Below are positions 8,333 to 17,292 of a stretch of 64,000 bases of DNA, in pieces. The notes beneath the pieces were generated by a model. That model was given only the letters and a program-made list of their open reading frames with translations. It had not been told where the DNA came from and made no database searches. This stretch comes from Desulfobacteraceae bacterium UBA2245 (GTDB lineage: Bacteria > Desulfobacterota > Desulfobacteria > Desulfobacterales > UBA2245): the NCBI GenBank assembly GCA_002347265.1, contig DDYB01000007.1, positions 487 through 64,486 of the forward strand. Direction: 5' to 3'. A program made the position numbers and the translations under genes. How positions within the stretch are numbered: the stretch's first letter is position 1; every line of letters starts with the position of its first letter.

Positions 8333-9335
8333 TGGATTTGATCCGTACAAAAGTCTCGGGATTCCAGTGGTCCGCATTCTCAACGGAGTTTTGACGTAAA
8401 TCGCATAGGTGACGTTGGCAAACCGGACAATCCGGATCGATGCAGGGGTCCATATGAATCAGGACGCTGGCGGATCCGCCAAAACGGTTCATGATGATTT
8501 TTTCAAGCTTTTTGGCTTCGCTGTGGGCGAGCTCAAGTGAAAAATACCGCGGCAGAATCAGATGAAAATCCAGGTGAATGAGATTTCCCGAACGCCATGC
8601 GCGAAGCTGGTGGACATCAATCCAGCTTTCCCGACGCTCCTGAACCAGCACCTCGGATATCTGCCGGAGCAAAGCATCATCCGAGGCGTCCATGAGTCCC
8701 GAAACCGAACGTTTCACCAGCCAGACGCCGGAAAAGATGATATTGATTCCCATCAGACAGGCCACCATGCCGTCAAGCCAGAGCCATCCGGTGAGGTAAA
8801 CCAGAAAAAGTCCGGCCAATACGCCGCCCGAGGTGTATACATCGGTCAGCACGTGTTTCCCGTCGGCGATCAGGGTGAGGGAGCGGGTCTTTTTACCAGT
8901 GTGAACCAGACCCGCTCCCAGCAGCAGATTGACGACTCCGGCCAGGGCTACGATGAGAAGACCGCCTTCCAGGTGGGGCAGTTCGCGGGGAGTGAACAGG
9001 TGGTCCCAGCCGGTTTTAAATATGCCCAGAGCGGCCAGGATAATCAGAGCGCCCTCAAAACCCGCCGAAAAATATTCAATCTTTCCATGACCGTAAGGAT
9101 GACTTGAATCGGGGGGTTTGGCGGCGATCCAAATGCTGGCGGCGGCAAAGGCGCTGGCCACGACATTGATGATGGACTCCAGCGCGTCGGAAAGAATGGC
9201 CGATGACCCGGTGATCCAGTAAGCATAAAATTTTCCGCCCATCAGCGCCGTGCCGATAAAAAAAGAAAGACTGATAGCGACAAGTCGCAGTTTCTGCGGG
9301 TTTTCCATTAAGTGCAACGGCGTGTCTAAAGCCAT
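8316..9335 (-). CDS. Cation diffusion facilitator (CDF) metal transporter
   Basis: CDF proteins export divalent metals (Zn, Fe, Mn, Co or Cd) in exchange for protons across the inner membrane. Six hydrophobic segments are visible in residues 15-215, with family motifs SDALES in TM2 and DGKHVLTDVYTSGG in TM5, and the HPYGHGKIEYFSAG loop. A cytoplasmic C-terminal domain follows. The C-terminus carries a cysteine cluster (DPCIDPDCPVCQRHLC), beyond the usual CDF fold. The start at 9335 has AGAAGG upstream. The metal specificity cannot be read safely from sequence by eye. Confidence 0.92.
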   Translation of the reverse strand: MALDTPLHLMENPQKLRLVAISLSFFIGTALMGGKFYAYWITGSSAILSDALESIINVVASAFAAASIWIAAKPPDSSHPYGHGKIEYFSAGFEGALIILAALGIFKTGWDHLFTPRELPHLEGGLLIVALAGVVNLLLGAGLVHTGKKTRSLTLIADGKHVLTDVYTSGGVLAGLFLVYLTGWLWLDGMVACLMGINIIFSGVWLVKRSVSGLMDASDDALLRQISEVLVQERRESWIDVHQLRAWRSGNLIHLDFHLILPRYFSLELAHSEAKKLEKIIMNRFGGSASVLIHMDPCIDPDCPVCQRHLCDLRQNSVENADHWNPETFVRIKSNAEQE

Positions 9336-9552
9336 TGAAGACCTTCTCTCGGCATCTGAATGCGCAAATAAGAAAAACATCATACGCCTGGTTGAAAGTT
9401 TTCGTCAACCGACGGAACGATGAACAGCAAACTTTTTACCCATGCCGGCCGGTTATGCGCATTTTCAACGATATTTTAGTTTTTGGCGGCGCGGTTTCGC
9501 AGTCCGGCAAAAACTTGCTGAATTCTCTTTGGCTGCCGCAAAGCTCAGCGCC

Positions 9553-9972
9553 TCATTTTACCAGCATGACGGGACATTTGGCCAGCAGAGCCACCCTGTA
9601 GCTGATCGTCCCCCAGCCTCCCGCAGGATCCTGGGGAGTGACGGTATGCGAATGCATCACTATCAAGTCAATACCGTGAGTTTCTGAAAATTTGAGGATT
9701 TCACGGTACCTACTTCCAAAAACGATTCTAGGCTCAACGGCAATCGAGGGTTCAATATCGTGCTCCATCCACTCCTTCATGCGGGATTGGGCACGGCGTT
9801 CTAACCGGAGATAAAATTCGCTGAACTCTTCAAAGGGAGTATCGGCGATGGTTTCAATAACGTGAAACAGGTAAATAACGGCCGAATTACAGTCAGCCAT
9901 TTTTACGGCAACATTCAGAGTCGAGCGGCTTTTTTCCGAAAAATCGGTGGGAACCAGAATTTTTTCAAACAT
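9553..9972 (-). CDS. Universal stress protein UspA family
   Basis: The 139-residue protein begins with FEKILVPTDFSEKS and contains GIDLIVMHSHT, both characteristic of the UspA fold. The ATP-binding signature G-x2-G-x9-G(S/T) is degenerate here (the corresponding region reads TPQDPAGGWGTISY), so it may be a non-ATP-binding member. These cytoplasmic proteins help cells survive stress and growth arrest. It stands alone between the CDF transporter and a small lipoprotein gene. Confidence 0.9.
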   Translation of the reverse strand: MFEKILVPTDFSEKSRSTLNVAVKMADCNSAVIYLFHVIETIADTPFEEFSEFYLRLERRAQSRMKEWMEHDIEPSIAVEPRIVFGSRYREILKFSETHGIDLIVMHSHTVTPQDPAGGWGTISYRVALLAKCPVMLVK

Positions 9973-10009
9973 GGTGGACCTTTCTCAGGTTGGCTATCAT
10001 CAGCGCTTC

Positions 10010-10231
10010 TTATTTTTCCAGCGCATTGAGTCTTTCTTCTGCCGTCTTCGCGTAGGGGCTTCGGGAATGTTTTTCAAGTATTTCACGGTACAGCTGCCGG
10101 GCGTGTTCCGGGTTGTTTTGAAGTTCTTCCAGTTTGGCGGTTTCAAAGAGCGTTTCTGCGGATTCACCCCCACATCCAGGCAAAAATGCGACCCAAAAGG
10201 CCAGGCACAGTGCAGGAACAATTTTTTTCAT
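10010..10231 (-). CDS. Small TPR-like lipoprotein
   Basis: The 73-residue product has a signal peptide with lipobox AFLPGC, so it is probably anchored to a membrane by its lipidated Cys. The mature part (AKLEELQNNPEHARQLYRE, KTAEERLNALEK) looks like a tetratricopeptide-type helical hairpin, as in YfgC/YbgF-like tol-pal accessory proteins, but too short to assign. An ATG at 10231 has GGAGGATTG directly upstream. It is followed after 14 bases' distance by rtcA on its upstream side in the same direction. Confidence 0.7.
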   Translation of the reverse strand: MKKIVPALCLAFWVAFLPGCGGESAETLFETAKLEELQNNPEHARQLYREILEKHSRSPYAKTAEERLNALEK

Positions 10232-10245
10232 CAATCCTCCGTTTT

Positions 10246-11310
10246 TTATGAGACGGTAATGATTTTCTGATTTTCATCGAACTGGAACCTTGTGTCCATA
10301 AATTTTTCACATACATGGATATTGGCCCGGATATGCTCGGTTAAACCGGAAATCCGGATGGTTCCACCCAGCAAAGCCATCAGGGGAATCAAATTGTCAG
10401 CCAGATGCTCGTCGACAGCTGCCTTTGATGCAAGCCGTTCGCTCAGTTTGCGGGCGGCCGATTGCCCGACGGCCTCGGCCCGAACGCCTTTTTCTCCCAG
10501 GGCGTCGGCACCGATTCCGGGAAACCCCCGGCCGCCGGCCGCCCACAGGGTGATAACCGTTCCGGTCGATGCGCTTTGAACGTATGATTCCTGAATATGA
10601 ACAGAAAAAAATCTTTCCAGGGCCTGATGTGCGCCGACGGCCTGACGCGCTGCCACATCGGCCTGGCGAAGGTTTTCCGTGGCAACTGAAACCCCGCAGA
10701 TTCGATCGACGATTGCCGGAGAAGCCAGATCCACCGGGGGAATCCGGGTTCGAAGATGATCAATAAATCCCTCGAATGCGGCAAAGTCCGATTTTCGAAT
10801 CCGGGGTTGAATTTTAATTTCAACTTTGCCCTGGCCCCTGGGATAAAATCCTCTGCAAAGGACTTTCAGCTCGATGTCGGCAAGGGCTTCAAAATGCGGC
10901 AGAACGATATGGGAAACATAATCCATGGGCATGCTCCATCGAACATCCGTTCCGCCGGTGATCTGAATCAGAATTGCATCATCGGCGAACATGCAGGGAA
11001 TCAGCAGGCATTGGAGCAGCAGACTGATGGAACCGGCCGTTCCGATATCCAGGCACAAGGTTTGAGGCGTAATTTTTCCGGGAAAAAACGCGAGGGCCTC
11101 CGCCCCGGGCCGGGCGCCGTTGGTTCGAACGCCGGAAAGCTGGTCAAGGGCCTGAATTCCGCAGATATGTTGTGCCTTGAGACCCGGCCTGGGCCGGTTC
11201 CGGCGGATATTGACCGCCTGAAAAGGCCTGCCGGTAAGCGCAGATAAGGCCAGCGCCGTTCGCAGCATCTGGCCTCCGCCTTCCATCAGGCTGCCGTCGA
11301 TGATGATCAT
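10246..11310 (-). CDS. rtcA: RNA 3'-terminal phosphate cyclase
   Basis: RtcA converts RNA 3'-phosphates into 2',3'-cyclic phosphates using ATP and an enzyme-AMP intermediate. The N-terminal IIIDGSLMEGGGQMLRTAL and the later PRGQGKVEI are family signatures. The histidine in LTEHIRANIHVCEKF occupies the place of the catalytic His of E. coli RtcA. The length, 354 residues, is near the family norm. The start ATG at 11310 lies seven bases after the stop of the DUF362 gene, so the two are co-transcribed. No rtcB or rtcR is nearby, unlike the enterobacterial arrangement. Confidence 0.93.
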   Translation of the reverse strand: MIIIDGSLMEGGGQMLRTALALSALTGRPFQAVNIRRNRPRPGLKAQHICGIQALDQLSGVRTNGARPGAEALAFFPGKITPQTLCLDIGTAGSISLLLQCLLIPCMFADDAILIQITGGTDVRWSMPMDYVSHIVLPHFEALADIELKVLCRGFYPRGQGKVEIKIQPRIRKSDFAAFEGFIDHLRTRIPPVDLASPAIVDRICGVSVATENLRQADVAARQAVGAHQALERFFSVHIQESYVQSASTGTVITLWAAGGRGFPGIGADALGEKGVRAEAVGQSAARKLSERLASKAAVDEHLADNLIPLMALLGGTIRISGLTEHIRANIHVCEKFMDTRFQFDENQKIITVS

Positions 11311-11317
11311 GTCCCCA

Positions 11318-12424
11318 TCACAACATGATAAGGTTATATTGTGCGCTTCCCAGGCCGATTTTCTCGGCATAGACGATCTGGTGCCGGCCGTCCGCATAAT
11401 TCCAGACCCCTTTGAATTTGTTTTCTCCGGGTTGATGATTGCAGGACAGCAGGGAGTTTTTGAACCCGCTCTGCTGGTTGACCAGATCATAGGAGGCGCT
11501 GTCCAGAGCGACCGGATCCTTTGAGGCCAGAATTCCGATGTCCGGAACAATGGGCGCATCGCTCCATGGCACGCAATCGCAGTCCGGAGTAATATGGGTC
11601 AGAAAGTTGATATAGCCGATTCTGCCGGCTTTGTTTTTGGCGGCGCCATAGGCATATTCGGTCATCTTTTCGATAAAGGGAATGATTTCCGTCCGCCAAT
11701 CCAGGGCAATGGCTTTCTCCGGGCACATTGCCACGCATTCTCCGCATCCGATGCATAAGGATTTGTCAATGCGGGATTTTTGGCCTTCCATACTGATGGC
11801 GCCCACGGGACATATATTCTGGCACAGGGCGCATCCGGTGCATTTTTTTGCGACCACCACCGGCCGCGGGGTGTGTTGTTCGCGTTTTCCGGCTGCAGGC
11901 GCGCAGCCCATGGCCAGATTCTTGATGGCTCCGCCGAACCCGGCCAGTTCGTGACCCTTGAAGTGCGACAGCACGATCATGCTGTCGGCGCTTTCGATAT
12001 CCTGAGCAATTTTGACGTTTTTGAAATGGTTTCGATTGATTTCAATTTCGGTGAAGTTTTTGCTTCGCAGACCGTCGGCGATGATCAGCGGCGCTCCGAC
12101 AACGGCATAGGCAAAACCATGTTCAATGGCGGTGATCAGATGGTCAACCGCATTGGATCGGCTTCCGGAGTACAGGGTGTTGGAATCGGTCAGAAAGGTC
12201 CTGGCGCCGGCTTTCTTGACCTTGTCCACAACGGGCCGGACAAAGATCGGATTGATATAAGAATCATTGCCGGATTCGCCGAAATGAATCTTGATCGCCG
12301 TCAGATGATTTCGGGCGATCAGAGTGGAAAATCCGGCCGCATCAAACAGGCCTTTGATTTTGTTGACCTTGTTTTTCTTTTCGTTTCGGGTCCTTAAATC
12401 CGTAAAATACACATCCGATGCCAT
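11318..12424 (-). CDS. DUF362 domain protein with two 4Fe-4S clusters
   Basis: The DUF362 domain fills most of the protein (IKIHFGESGNDSYINP near residue 45, SHFKGHELAGFGGAIKN near 160). An inserted ferredoxin module has two cluster motifs, CTGCALCQNICP and CIGCGECVAMCP, around residues 193-235. Such proteins are common in anaerobic bacteria and archaea and are presumed redox proteins of the cytoplasm, but their substrate is unknown. It precedes rtcA by seven bases. No partner oxidoreductase is adjacent. Confidence 0.92.
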   Translation of the reverse strand: MASDVYFTDLRTRNEKKNKVNKIKGLFDAAGFSTLIARNHLTAIKIHFGESGNDSYINPIFVRPVVDKVKKAGARTFLTDSNTLYSGSRSNAVDHLITAIEHGFAYAVVGAPLIIADGLRSKNFTEIEINRNHFKNVKIAQDIESADSMIVLSHFKGHELAGFGGAIKNLAMGCAPAAGKREQHTPRPVVVAKKCTGCALCQNICPVGAISMEGQKSRIDKSLCIGCGECVAMCPEKAIALDWRTEIIPFIEKMTEYAYGAAKNKAGRIGYINFLTHITPDCDCVPWSDAPIVPDIGILASKDPVALDSASYDLVNQQSGFKNSLLSCNHQPGENKFKGVWNYADGRHQIVYAEKIGLGSAQYNLIML

Positions 12425-12874
12425 GTCTGACTCCTTTGGCGCTTAAATGATTTCCCCGGAGAAAATGCAGAACCGAAACCGTCGCCGATTCCGCGGCAGA
12501 TTCTGATTTTATGAGTTGAAACAGTGGGAATATAGACAAGCCCCTGATCGGTCAGTGCGGTGTTATTGAACTGAACGTACGTGTTTTCACCGCCGAGTGG
12601 TCTGAAACGGGTCCTTGTTCGCTCCGAATGCCGTGACGGCGTTGAACAACAAGGGAATCTGTATTCAGCGAACTTTTCTTGTTCTTTTTTCCAGACGGGC
12701 TTTGACACTGAAAATTCCATTTGAAAACATCAGCATTTTCGGGCAAAGATGAACCGGTGACTATGAATTGAATAAACAGCGAATCACCTCTTTTTCATTT
12801 ACCATATCACGGGCCGACGGACAAACCAATATGCAGCTGCCGGATTCGCGCCGCGGGCCGCAAAGGGCGTTTTT
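12425..12874. other. Intergenic stretch between divergent genes
   Basis: About 450 bases between the DUF362 gene (minus) and the DUF2914 gene (plus). It should hold both promoters. I see no credible ORF, RNA gene or strong hairpin. CAAAGGG upstream of 12875 is the ribosome site of the DUF2914 gene. Confidence 0.5.
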
Positions 12875-13315
12875 ATGAAACGTTTTTTTTTGTTGATGGG
12901 GTTGCTTCCTCTGGCCGTTCTGGCCTTGGGCGCCTGTTCCGCAAGCCATGCCCAGGAGGCGGTTCCCGATGAACAACCGATCACCCAGGCAGTTCCCACC
13001 CTGGCCAAGGCGGTCATGTGCGAAGATATTCAGGAATTTAAACCCAAAAATGCATCGGTTGTTTTTTCCATCTCCCGGGGCAAGGTGTTTTGCTATACGT
13101 TTTTTGATCCTGTTCCCGAGCAGACGTTTATTTATCACCAATGGATTCACAGGAATAAGTTAAACACCAAGAGACGGCTTTATTTACAGACACCCCGCTG
13201 GTCCTCTTTCAGCAGTATTCAGCTTCGAGAAAGCGACAAGGGTCCTTGGCGCGTTGAAATTCTCGATCAGTCGGAGAAGGTGCTGACCGTCTTGACATTC
13301 AGCATTACGGACTGA
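12875..13315 (+). CDS. DUF2914 domain lipoprotein/secreted protein
   Basis: The protein begins with a signal peptide ending in a lipobox-like ALGAC, followed by a short linker and a DUF2914 domain (about residues 45-145). Typical positions are the VFCYTFFDPV strand, an IYHQWIHRNKL segment, TPRWSSFSSIQL and a closing GPWRVEILDQ-x-VL. The family is found on the outside of the inner membrane in many Proteobacteria and its function is unknown. Only three bases separate it from the diadenylate cyclase fusion gene, so the two are an operon and may cooperate at the envelope. Confidence 0.85.
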   Translation: MKRFFLLMGLLPLAVLALGACSASHAQEAVPDEQPITQAVPTLAKAVMCEDIQEFKPKNASVVFSISRGKVFCYTFFDPVPEQTFIYHQWIHRNKLNTKRRLYLQTPRWSSFSSIQLRESDKGPWRVEILDQSEKVLTVLTFSITD

Positions 13316-13318
13316 TCG

Positions 13319-14758
13319 ATGATGAAAAATATTCTTGAACTATTTTCAGGCATCCGATGGCAGGATATTCTCGATATTGGTTTGAACAGCTATATCCTTT
13401 TCCGGCTTTATGCCCTTTTCAGAGGAACCCATGTGCTGAGGGTGATCATCTGGCTTGCCCTGTTGTGGTTTGTTCAAAGAATCTCCGTCTCCCTTGGATT
13501 GATCGTCACCAGCTGGGCGATTCAGGGTATAACGGCCATGGGCGCCCTGATTATTATCGTTGTATTCAGAAATGAAATCCGCAACGTTTTACAGGCACGA
13601 AGATTTAAATCCTTTCTCTGGGGGTTTTCATCCAAAAGCCCCGTCACTCCGGTGGAAATTGTGGCGGAAAGCATTGCCGAACTGGCCCGGCGGCATATCG
13701 GCGCCTTACTGGTTTTTCCGGGTAAAGAGAGTCTTCATGATGCGGTTCAGAACGGCATATCGTGGCGGGGTCAGATCTCCAAGGAGATGATATTGAGCAT
13801 CTTCTGGCCCGACAATCCGGTACATGACGGGGCTGCCGTTATCCAGGGACAACAGGTGGCAGAAGTCGGCGTAATTCTGCCGCTTTCCTACCGGAAGGAT
13901 CTTCCCTCCTACTACGGCACCCGGCATCGGGCTGCCCTCGGCCTTGCGGAAAACACCGATGCCCTGGTGGTGGTGGTATCCGAAGAAAGGGGCCATGTCG
14001 TTGTCGCCAAAAAAGGACGAATGCGGACGGTCAACCGGCAGGAGGAGCTGGTTGAGATTCTGAGAATGCATCAGGGGATCTCAGATGATGCCGAAGAACG
14101 CAGAAAACGGGAAAATTTCAGGATCGGCCTAGCGGCCTTTGTCTGCCTGATCTTTATTACAGGCGTCTGGTTCAGTTTCACCCGGGGTCAGGATGTCCTT
14201 GTCCCCATGGAAGTGCCGATTGAATTCGTCAACCGGGCTGCCAAAATGGAAATCATCGATTCGTCGACCAGTGCGGTTCAACTGCATTTAAGCGGATCAG
14301 CCAGTTTGATGAAATCAATTCGTCCAGAGCAGATTCGAGTCCGCCTGGACCTGGGAAGCGCCGGCGTAGGCGAAAATCGTTTTACCCTGAGCCGGGAAAA
14401 TATTACGCTGCCGCCCGGAATCGGAATCAAAACCATCAAGCCGCAGGACATCCAGGTTCAGGTGGATGTGCCTTTAAAAAAGACGCTGCCGGTTCAGGTG
14501 GACTGGGAAGGAAGGCTTCCGGATCAGCTGATCATGGTCAAGGCAACGCCCTTTCCCAGAAATATCGAAGTCGTCGGACCCAGCCAGGTCGTTGAGTCTC
14601 TATCCGCCATTTATACGAAAAAAGTGATGTTGCCTGATTTGCAAGGCTCCGGAACCCTGGAGGCGGATCTGGACCTGGAGCCGTCTTCGCTAAAAATTGC
14701 ACCAGGGGCCAGTCGTCGGGTCCAGATCGCATATACGATCAAGGAAAGAGAAAATTGA
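13319..14758 (+). CDS. cdaA: Diadenylate cyclase CdaA fused to YbbR (CdaR-like) domains
   Basis: CdaA makes cyclic di-AMP from two ATP. Residues 1-90 have three hydrophobic helices. The DAC domain (about 105-260) shows the catalytic NPVHDGAAVI and GTRHRAALGLAE motifs. A fourth membrane helix (FVCLIFITGVWFSF, about 275-295) is followed by roughly two YbbR repeats (ITLPPGIGIKTIKPQDI, VEVVGPSQVV-like IEVVGPSQVVESL). In Firmicutes CdaA and the YbbR protein CdaR are separate neighbouring genes, CdaR regulating CdaA from outside. Here they form one 479-residue chain, with the regulator placed across the membrane. Downstream genes are convergent; a weak AAACCC/GGGTTT hairpin lies in between. Confidence 0.95.
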   Translation: MMKNILELFSGIRWQDILDIGLNSYILFRLYALFRGTHVLRVIIWLALLWFVQRISVSLGLIVTSWAIQGITAMGALIIIVVFRNEIRNVLQARRFKSFLWGFSSKSPVTPVEIVAESIAELARRHIGALLVFPGKESLHDAVQNGISWRGQISKEMILSIFWPDNPVHDGAAVIQGQQVAEVGVILPLSYRKDLPSYYGTRHRAALGLAENTDALVVVVSEERGHVVVAKKGRMRTVNRQEELVEILRMHQGISDDAEERRKRENFRIGLAAFVCLIFITGVWFSFTRGQDVLVPMEVPIEFVNRAAKMEIIDSSTSAVQLHLSGSASLMKSIRPEQIRVRLDLGSAGVGENRFTLSRENITLPPGIGIKTIKPQDIQVQVDVPLKKTLPVQVDWEGRLPDQLIMVKATPFPRNIEVVGPSQVVESLSAIYTKKVMLPDLQGSGTLEADLDLEPSSLKIAPGASRRVQIAYTIKEREN

Positions 14759-14806
14759 CGGCAAAAAACCCGGCTCAAACTTGAAAAGGGTTTCTTTGGA
14801 CGAAGG

Positions 14807-15826
14807 TCATTCAGGAATCGAAACAATCGCCGAAGCGGGCACAAGTTCCACTTTTTTCCGCAGATCCGGCAAGGCTTCGTAAAGCGCCTGACAGGTGGAT
14901 TTGTAGGGATGACCGATTCCTACGGCCTGTCCCTGATTTTGCGCGATCCGAATTAATTCCTCGATCTGAGTTCGAATTGCGGCCGGTTCCTGGATATTGT
15001 CCAAAAACACATCCCGCTGGGCAAAGGGAATGCGGAAAAGTTTTGCCGATGGCCTGCATACGCTTTTCGGATGGGTCAGACTGTCGATGAAAAACAGGTC
15101 TCTTTTTTTCAGAATGGTGAAGATCTGTAATATCTGGGGGGACGCGGTCGTCAGCCTTGATCCCATATGATTGTTGACTCCCTTGATAAACGGGATGGCA
15201 TCCAGGTGCTCGTTCAGCCGAAGAACCAGCTCGTCGGGAGACATGGATGCCAAAAGTGCCCCAGGGCCGGGATCCACATCCGGGTATTCGACGGGCTCCA
15301 TGGGCAGGTGCAGCATGATTTCAATGCCTTTTTGTCTGGCTTTATTGACGATCGGATGCCAGAACGGACTGCGGGAAAGTACCGCGAAGGTCATCGGTGC
15401 ATCCAGTGCCAGCAGTTTGTCCGCTGCGCTTAAATCATAGCCGATATCATCAATGATAATAGCCGCCCGGGGTGGTTTGACGTCCGGTTTGGCAACAACC
15501 GGGGAAGCGACCGGGGGTTTGACATCCGGTTTGGCAACATCCGGAGAAGAAACCGGGGGCGGTTTGAGAACCTTGGACGGCACGGTTTCTCGAATGGGCG
15601 CCTCATCTTTGGGATGTACTTCGAAAGGGATTTTTTGTTCAATCTTTTTTTGCGGCGGTTTGGGAACCGACGGTGGACCCGGATGAGGCCCTAAAAGATG
15701 GTGAACCCAGAAACCGGCCGCCACCGTCAGGGCTGCCAACAGCATCAAGCCGAACAGGGCGCGTTTTAAATGCGAACCCTGTTGGGTTTTACGAGTTTTT
15801 TTGCGTACTTTTCTTTTCTTGGCCAT
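14807..15826 (-). CDS. Divergent polysaccharide deacetylase family protein (YibQ-like)
   Basis: The protein has a basic N-terminus, one membrane anchor (residues 22-45) and a proline-rich linker in which VAKPDVKPP occurs twice. The catalytic-type domain (about 115-340) carries AIIIDDIGYD, NNHMGSRLT, IDSLTHPKS and GIGHPYKST, the Asp/His positions of the divergent deacetylase family. Its substrate is not established; the position beside ctp, envC and ftsEX suggests peptidoglycan or a wall glycan in the periplasm. The ATG at 15826 lies 11 bases past the ctp stop. Confidence 0.9.
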   Translation of the reverse strand: MAKKRKVRKKTRKTQQGSHLKRALFGLMLLAALTVAAGFWVHHLLGPHPGPPSVPKPPQKKIEQKIPFEVHPKDEAPIRETVPSKVLKPPPVSSPDVAKPDVKPPVASPVVAKPDVKPPRAAIIIDDIGYDLSAADKLLALDAPMTFAVLSRSPFWHPIVNKARQKGIEIMLHLPMEPVEYPDVDPGPGALLASMSPDELVLRLNEHLDAIPFIKGVNNHMGSRLTTASPQILQIFTILKKRDLFFIDSLTHPKSVCRPSAKLFRIPFAQRDVFLDNIQEPAAIRTQIEELIRIAQNQGQAVGIGHPYKSTCQALYEALPDLRKKVELVPASAIVSIPE

Positions 15827-15836
15827 TGATGACGGA

Positions 15837-17198
15837 TCAATTACCGGCTGCCGGCGTTTTTTTTGAACCAGCGAATATTTCATAGCTGGTTAAAATTTCA
15901 AGAGCGCGCTGCACCTGTTGATCCGACTTCAGGGTTTCCAGATTCAACCCTTCGGGATAAGCTGTTTGTTCCCCCGGTTTCTTAATCGGATGGGCCTTCG
16001 AATCCGGTTTGGATTCCGGTTCAAGATGATTTTTCAGATCCTTTTCTTTCATGCCGCGTTCCGGCTTTTCCGCCGTGCCTTTTTCTTCTGCAAATTTTTG
16101 CCGAACGATCACGTCCGGCTCGATTCCCTGGGCTTGAATGGATCGGCCGCTGGGAGTGTAGTAACGGGCGATGGTAAATTTCAACCCATACCCATCCCGC
16201 AGATTTTCCACGGTTTGCACGGATCCTTTTCCGAAAGAGGTAGTTCCCAGAATCAGAGCTCTTTTGTGATCCTGCAAGGCGCCTGCAACGATTTCAGCGG
16301 CGCTGGCGCTGCCGCCGTTAATCAGGGCAACAATCGGATATGTGCGCGTCTGCGTATCTGGATTGGCTTGAAAGGTCTGGGTATGACGATTGAGCCGGCC
16401 TTTGATGGATACAATGATACCCTCATTCAGAAAAAGGTCGGAAACCGAAATCGCCTGGTTGAGCAACCCGCCGGGATTGTCCCGGAGATCAAGCACAAGG
16501 CCCTTTAAAGGCTCGGAAGCGGTTTCCAGAGTCTTGAGGATTTTTTCAAGGTCTTCGGTGGTATTTTCCCTGAAATTGGTAATCCAGATATAGCCGTATC
16601 CGGGTTGAAGGGTAAAGTGCCGGATGCTTTCAATCGGAATCAAATCGCGGATCAGCTTGAACTCAAGCGGTTCGGGCGCCTCGTCCCGCTCGATGGTCAA
16701 AACGACCTCGGTTCCCTTGGGCCCCCGCATTTTTTTGACCGCCTCCCATAACATCATTCCCTTGGTGGACTGTCCATCCACATTGATGATCCGATCGCCG
16801 GCTACAATACCGGCCTTGTAAGCAGGAGTCCCCTCAATGGGCGATATGACCTTGAACACCTCGTCTTCCTGGGTGATGACGATGCCGATGCCGCCGAATT
16901 CTCCCTGGGTCTCCATCTGAAGCTCTTCAAATGCTTCCGGCGGCAGAAGCGATGAGTGCGGGTCCAAACCCTGCACCATTCCCTGAATAGCCTTTTGAAT
17001 CAGCTCCTTGGAGTCCACGGAATCGACATAGTTCTTTTCGATCAGGTCGATCACGTCGCTGAAAAGCTTCAAACCCCGGTACGTTTCTTCGGATGCCGCA
17101 GAAAGATTGCGGTTAAACCCCGCAAAAAACGTCCAGAAGACCGCAACGGCCATCATCAACAGCCAGAGCTTAAAGCGCGGCTTTTTTATTTTGGTCAT
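15837..17198 (-). CDS. ctpA: S41-family carboxy-terminal processing protease
   Basis: A signal/anchor segment (residues 8-30) is followed by a PDZ domain (GEFGGIGIVITQEDE, AGDRIINVDGQS, about 85-175) and the S41 peptidase core. The nucleophile Ser is in NGGSASAAEIVAGAL and the general-base Lys in GTTSFGKGSVQTV. Periplasmic Ctp proteases trim wall hydrolases and other envelope proteins. It lies between envC and yibQ in a conserved cluster and may process EnvC-like hydrolases, though that is inference. The start at 17198 has AAAAAGGAGTGGGT directly upstream. Confidence 0.95.
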   Translation of the reverse strand: MTKIKKPRFKLWLLMMAVAVFWTFFAGFNRNLSAASEETYRGLKLFSDVIDLIEKNYVDSVDSKELIQKAIQGMVQGLDPHSSLLPPEAFEELQMETQGEFGGIGIVITQEDEVFKVISPIEGTPAYKAGIVAGDRIINVDGQSTKGMMLWEAVKKMRGPKGTEVVLTIERDEAPEPLEFKLIRDLIPIESIRHFTLQPGYGYIWITNFRENTTEDLEKILKTLETASEPLKGLVLDLRDNPGGLLNQAISVSDLFLNEGIIVSIKGRLNRHTQTFQANPDTQTRTYPIVALINGGSASAAEIVAGALQDHKRALILGTTSFGKGSVQTVENLRDGYGLKFTIARYYTPSGRSIQAQGIEPDVIVRQKFAEEKGTAEKPERGMKEKDLKNHLEPESKPDSKAHPIKKPGEQTAYPEGLNLETLKSDQQVQRALEILTSYEIFAGSKKTPAAGN

Positions 17199-17292
17199 AC
17201 CCACTCCTTTTTGTATGAAAATATTCACAACGGATTGATCGCAAGATCCATATTTTCATCCTTTGTTGCGCTCCCTCCGCCGGATATGAAGG

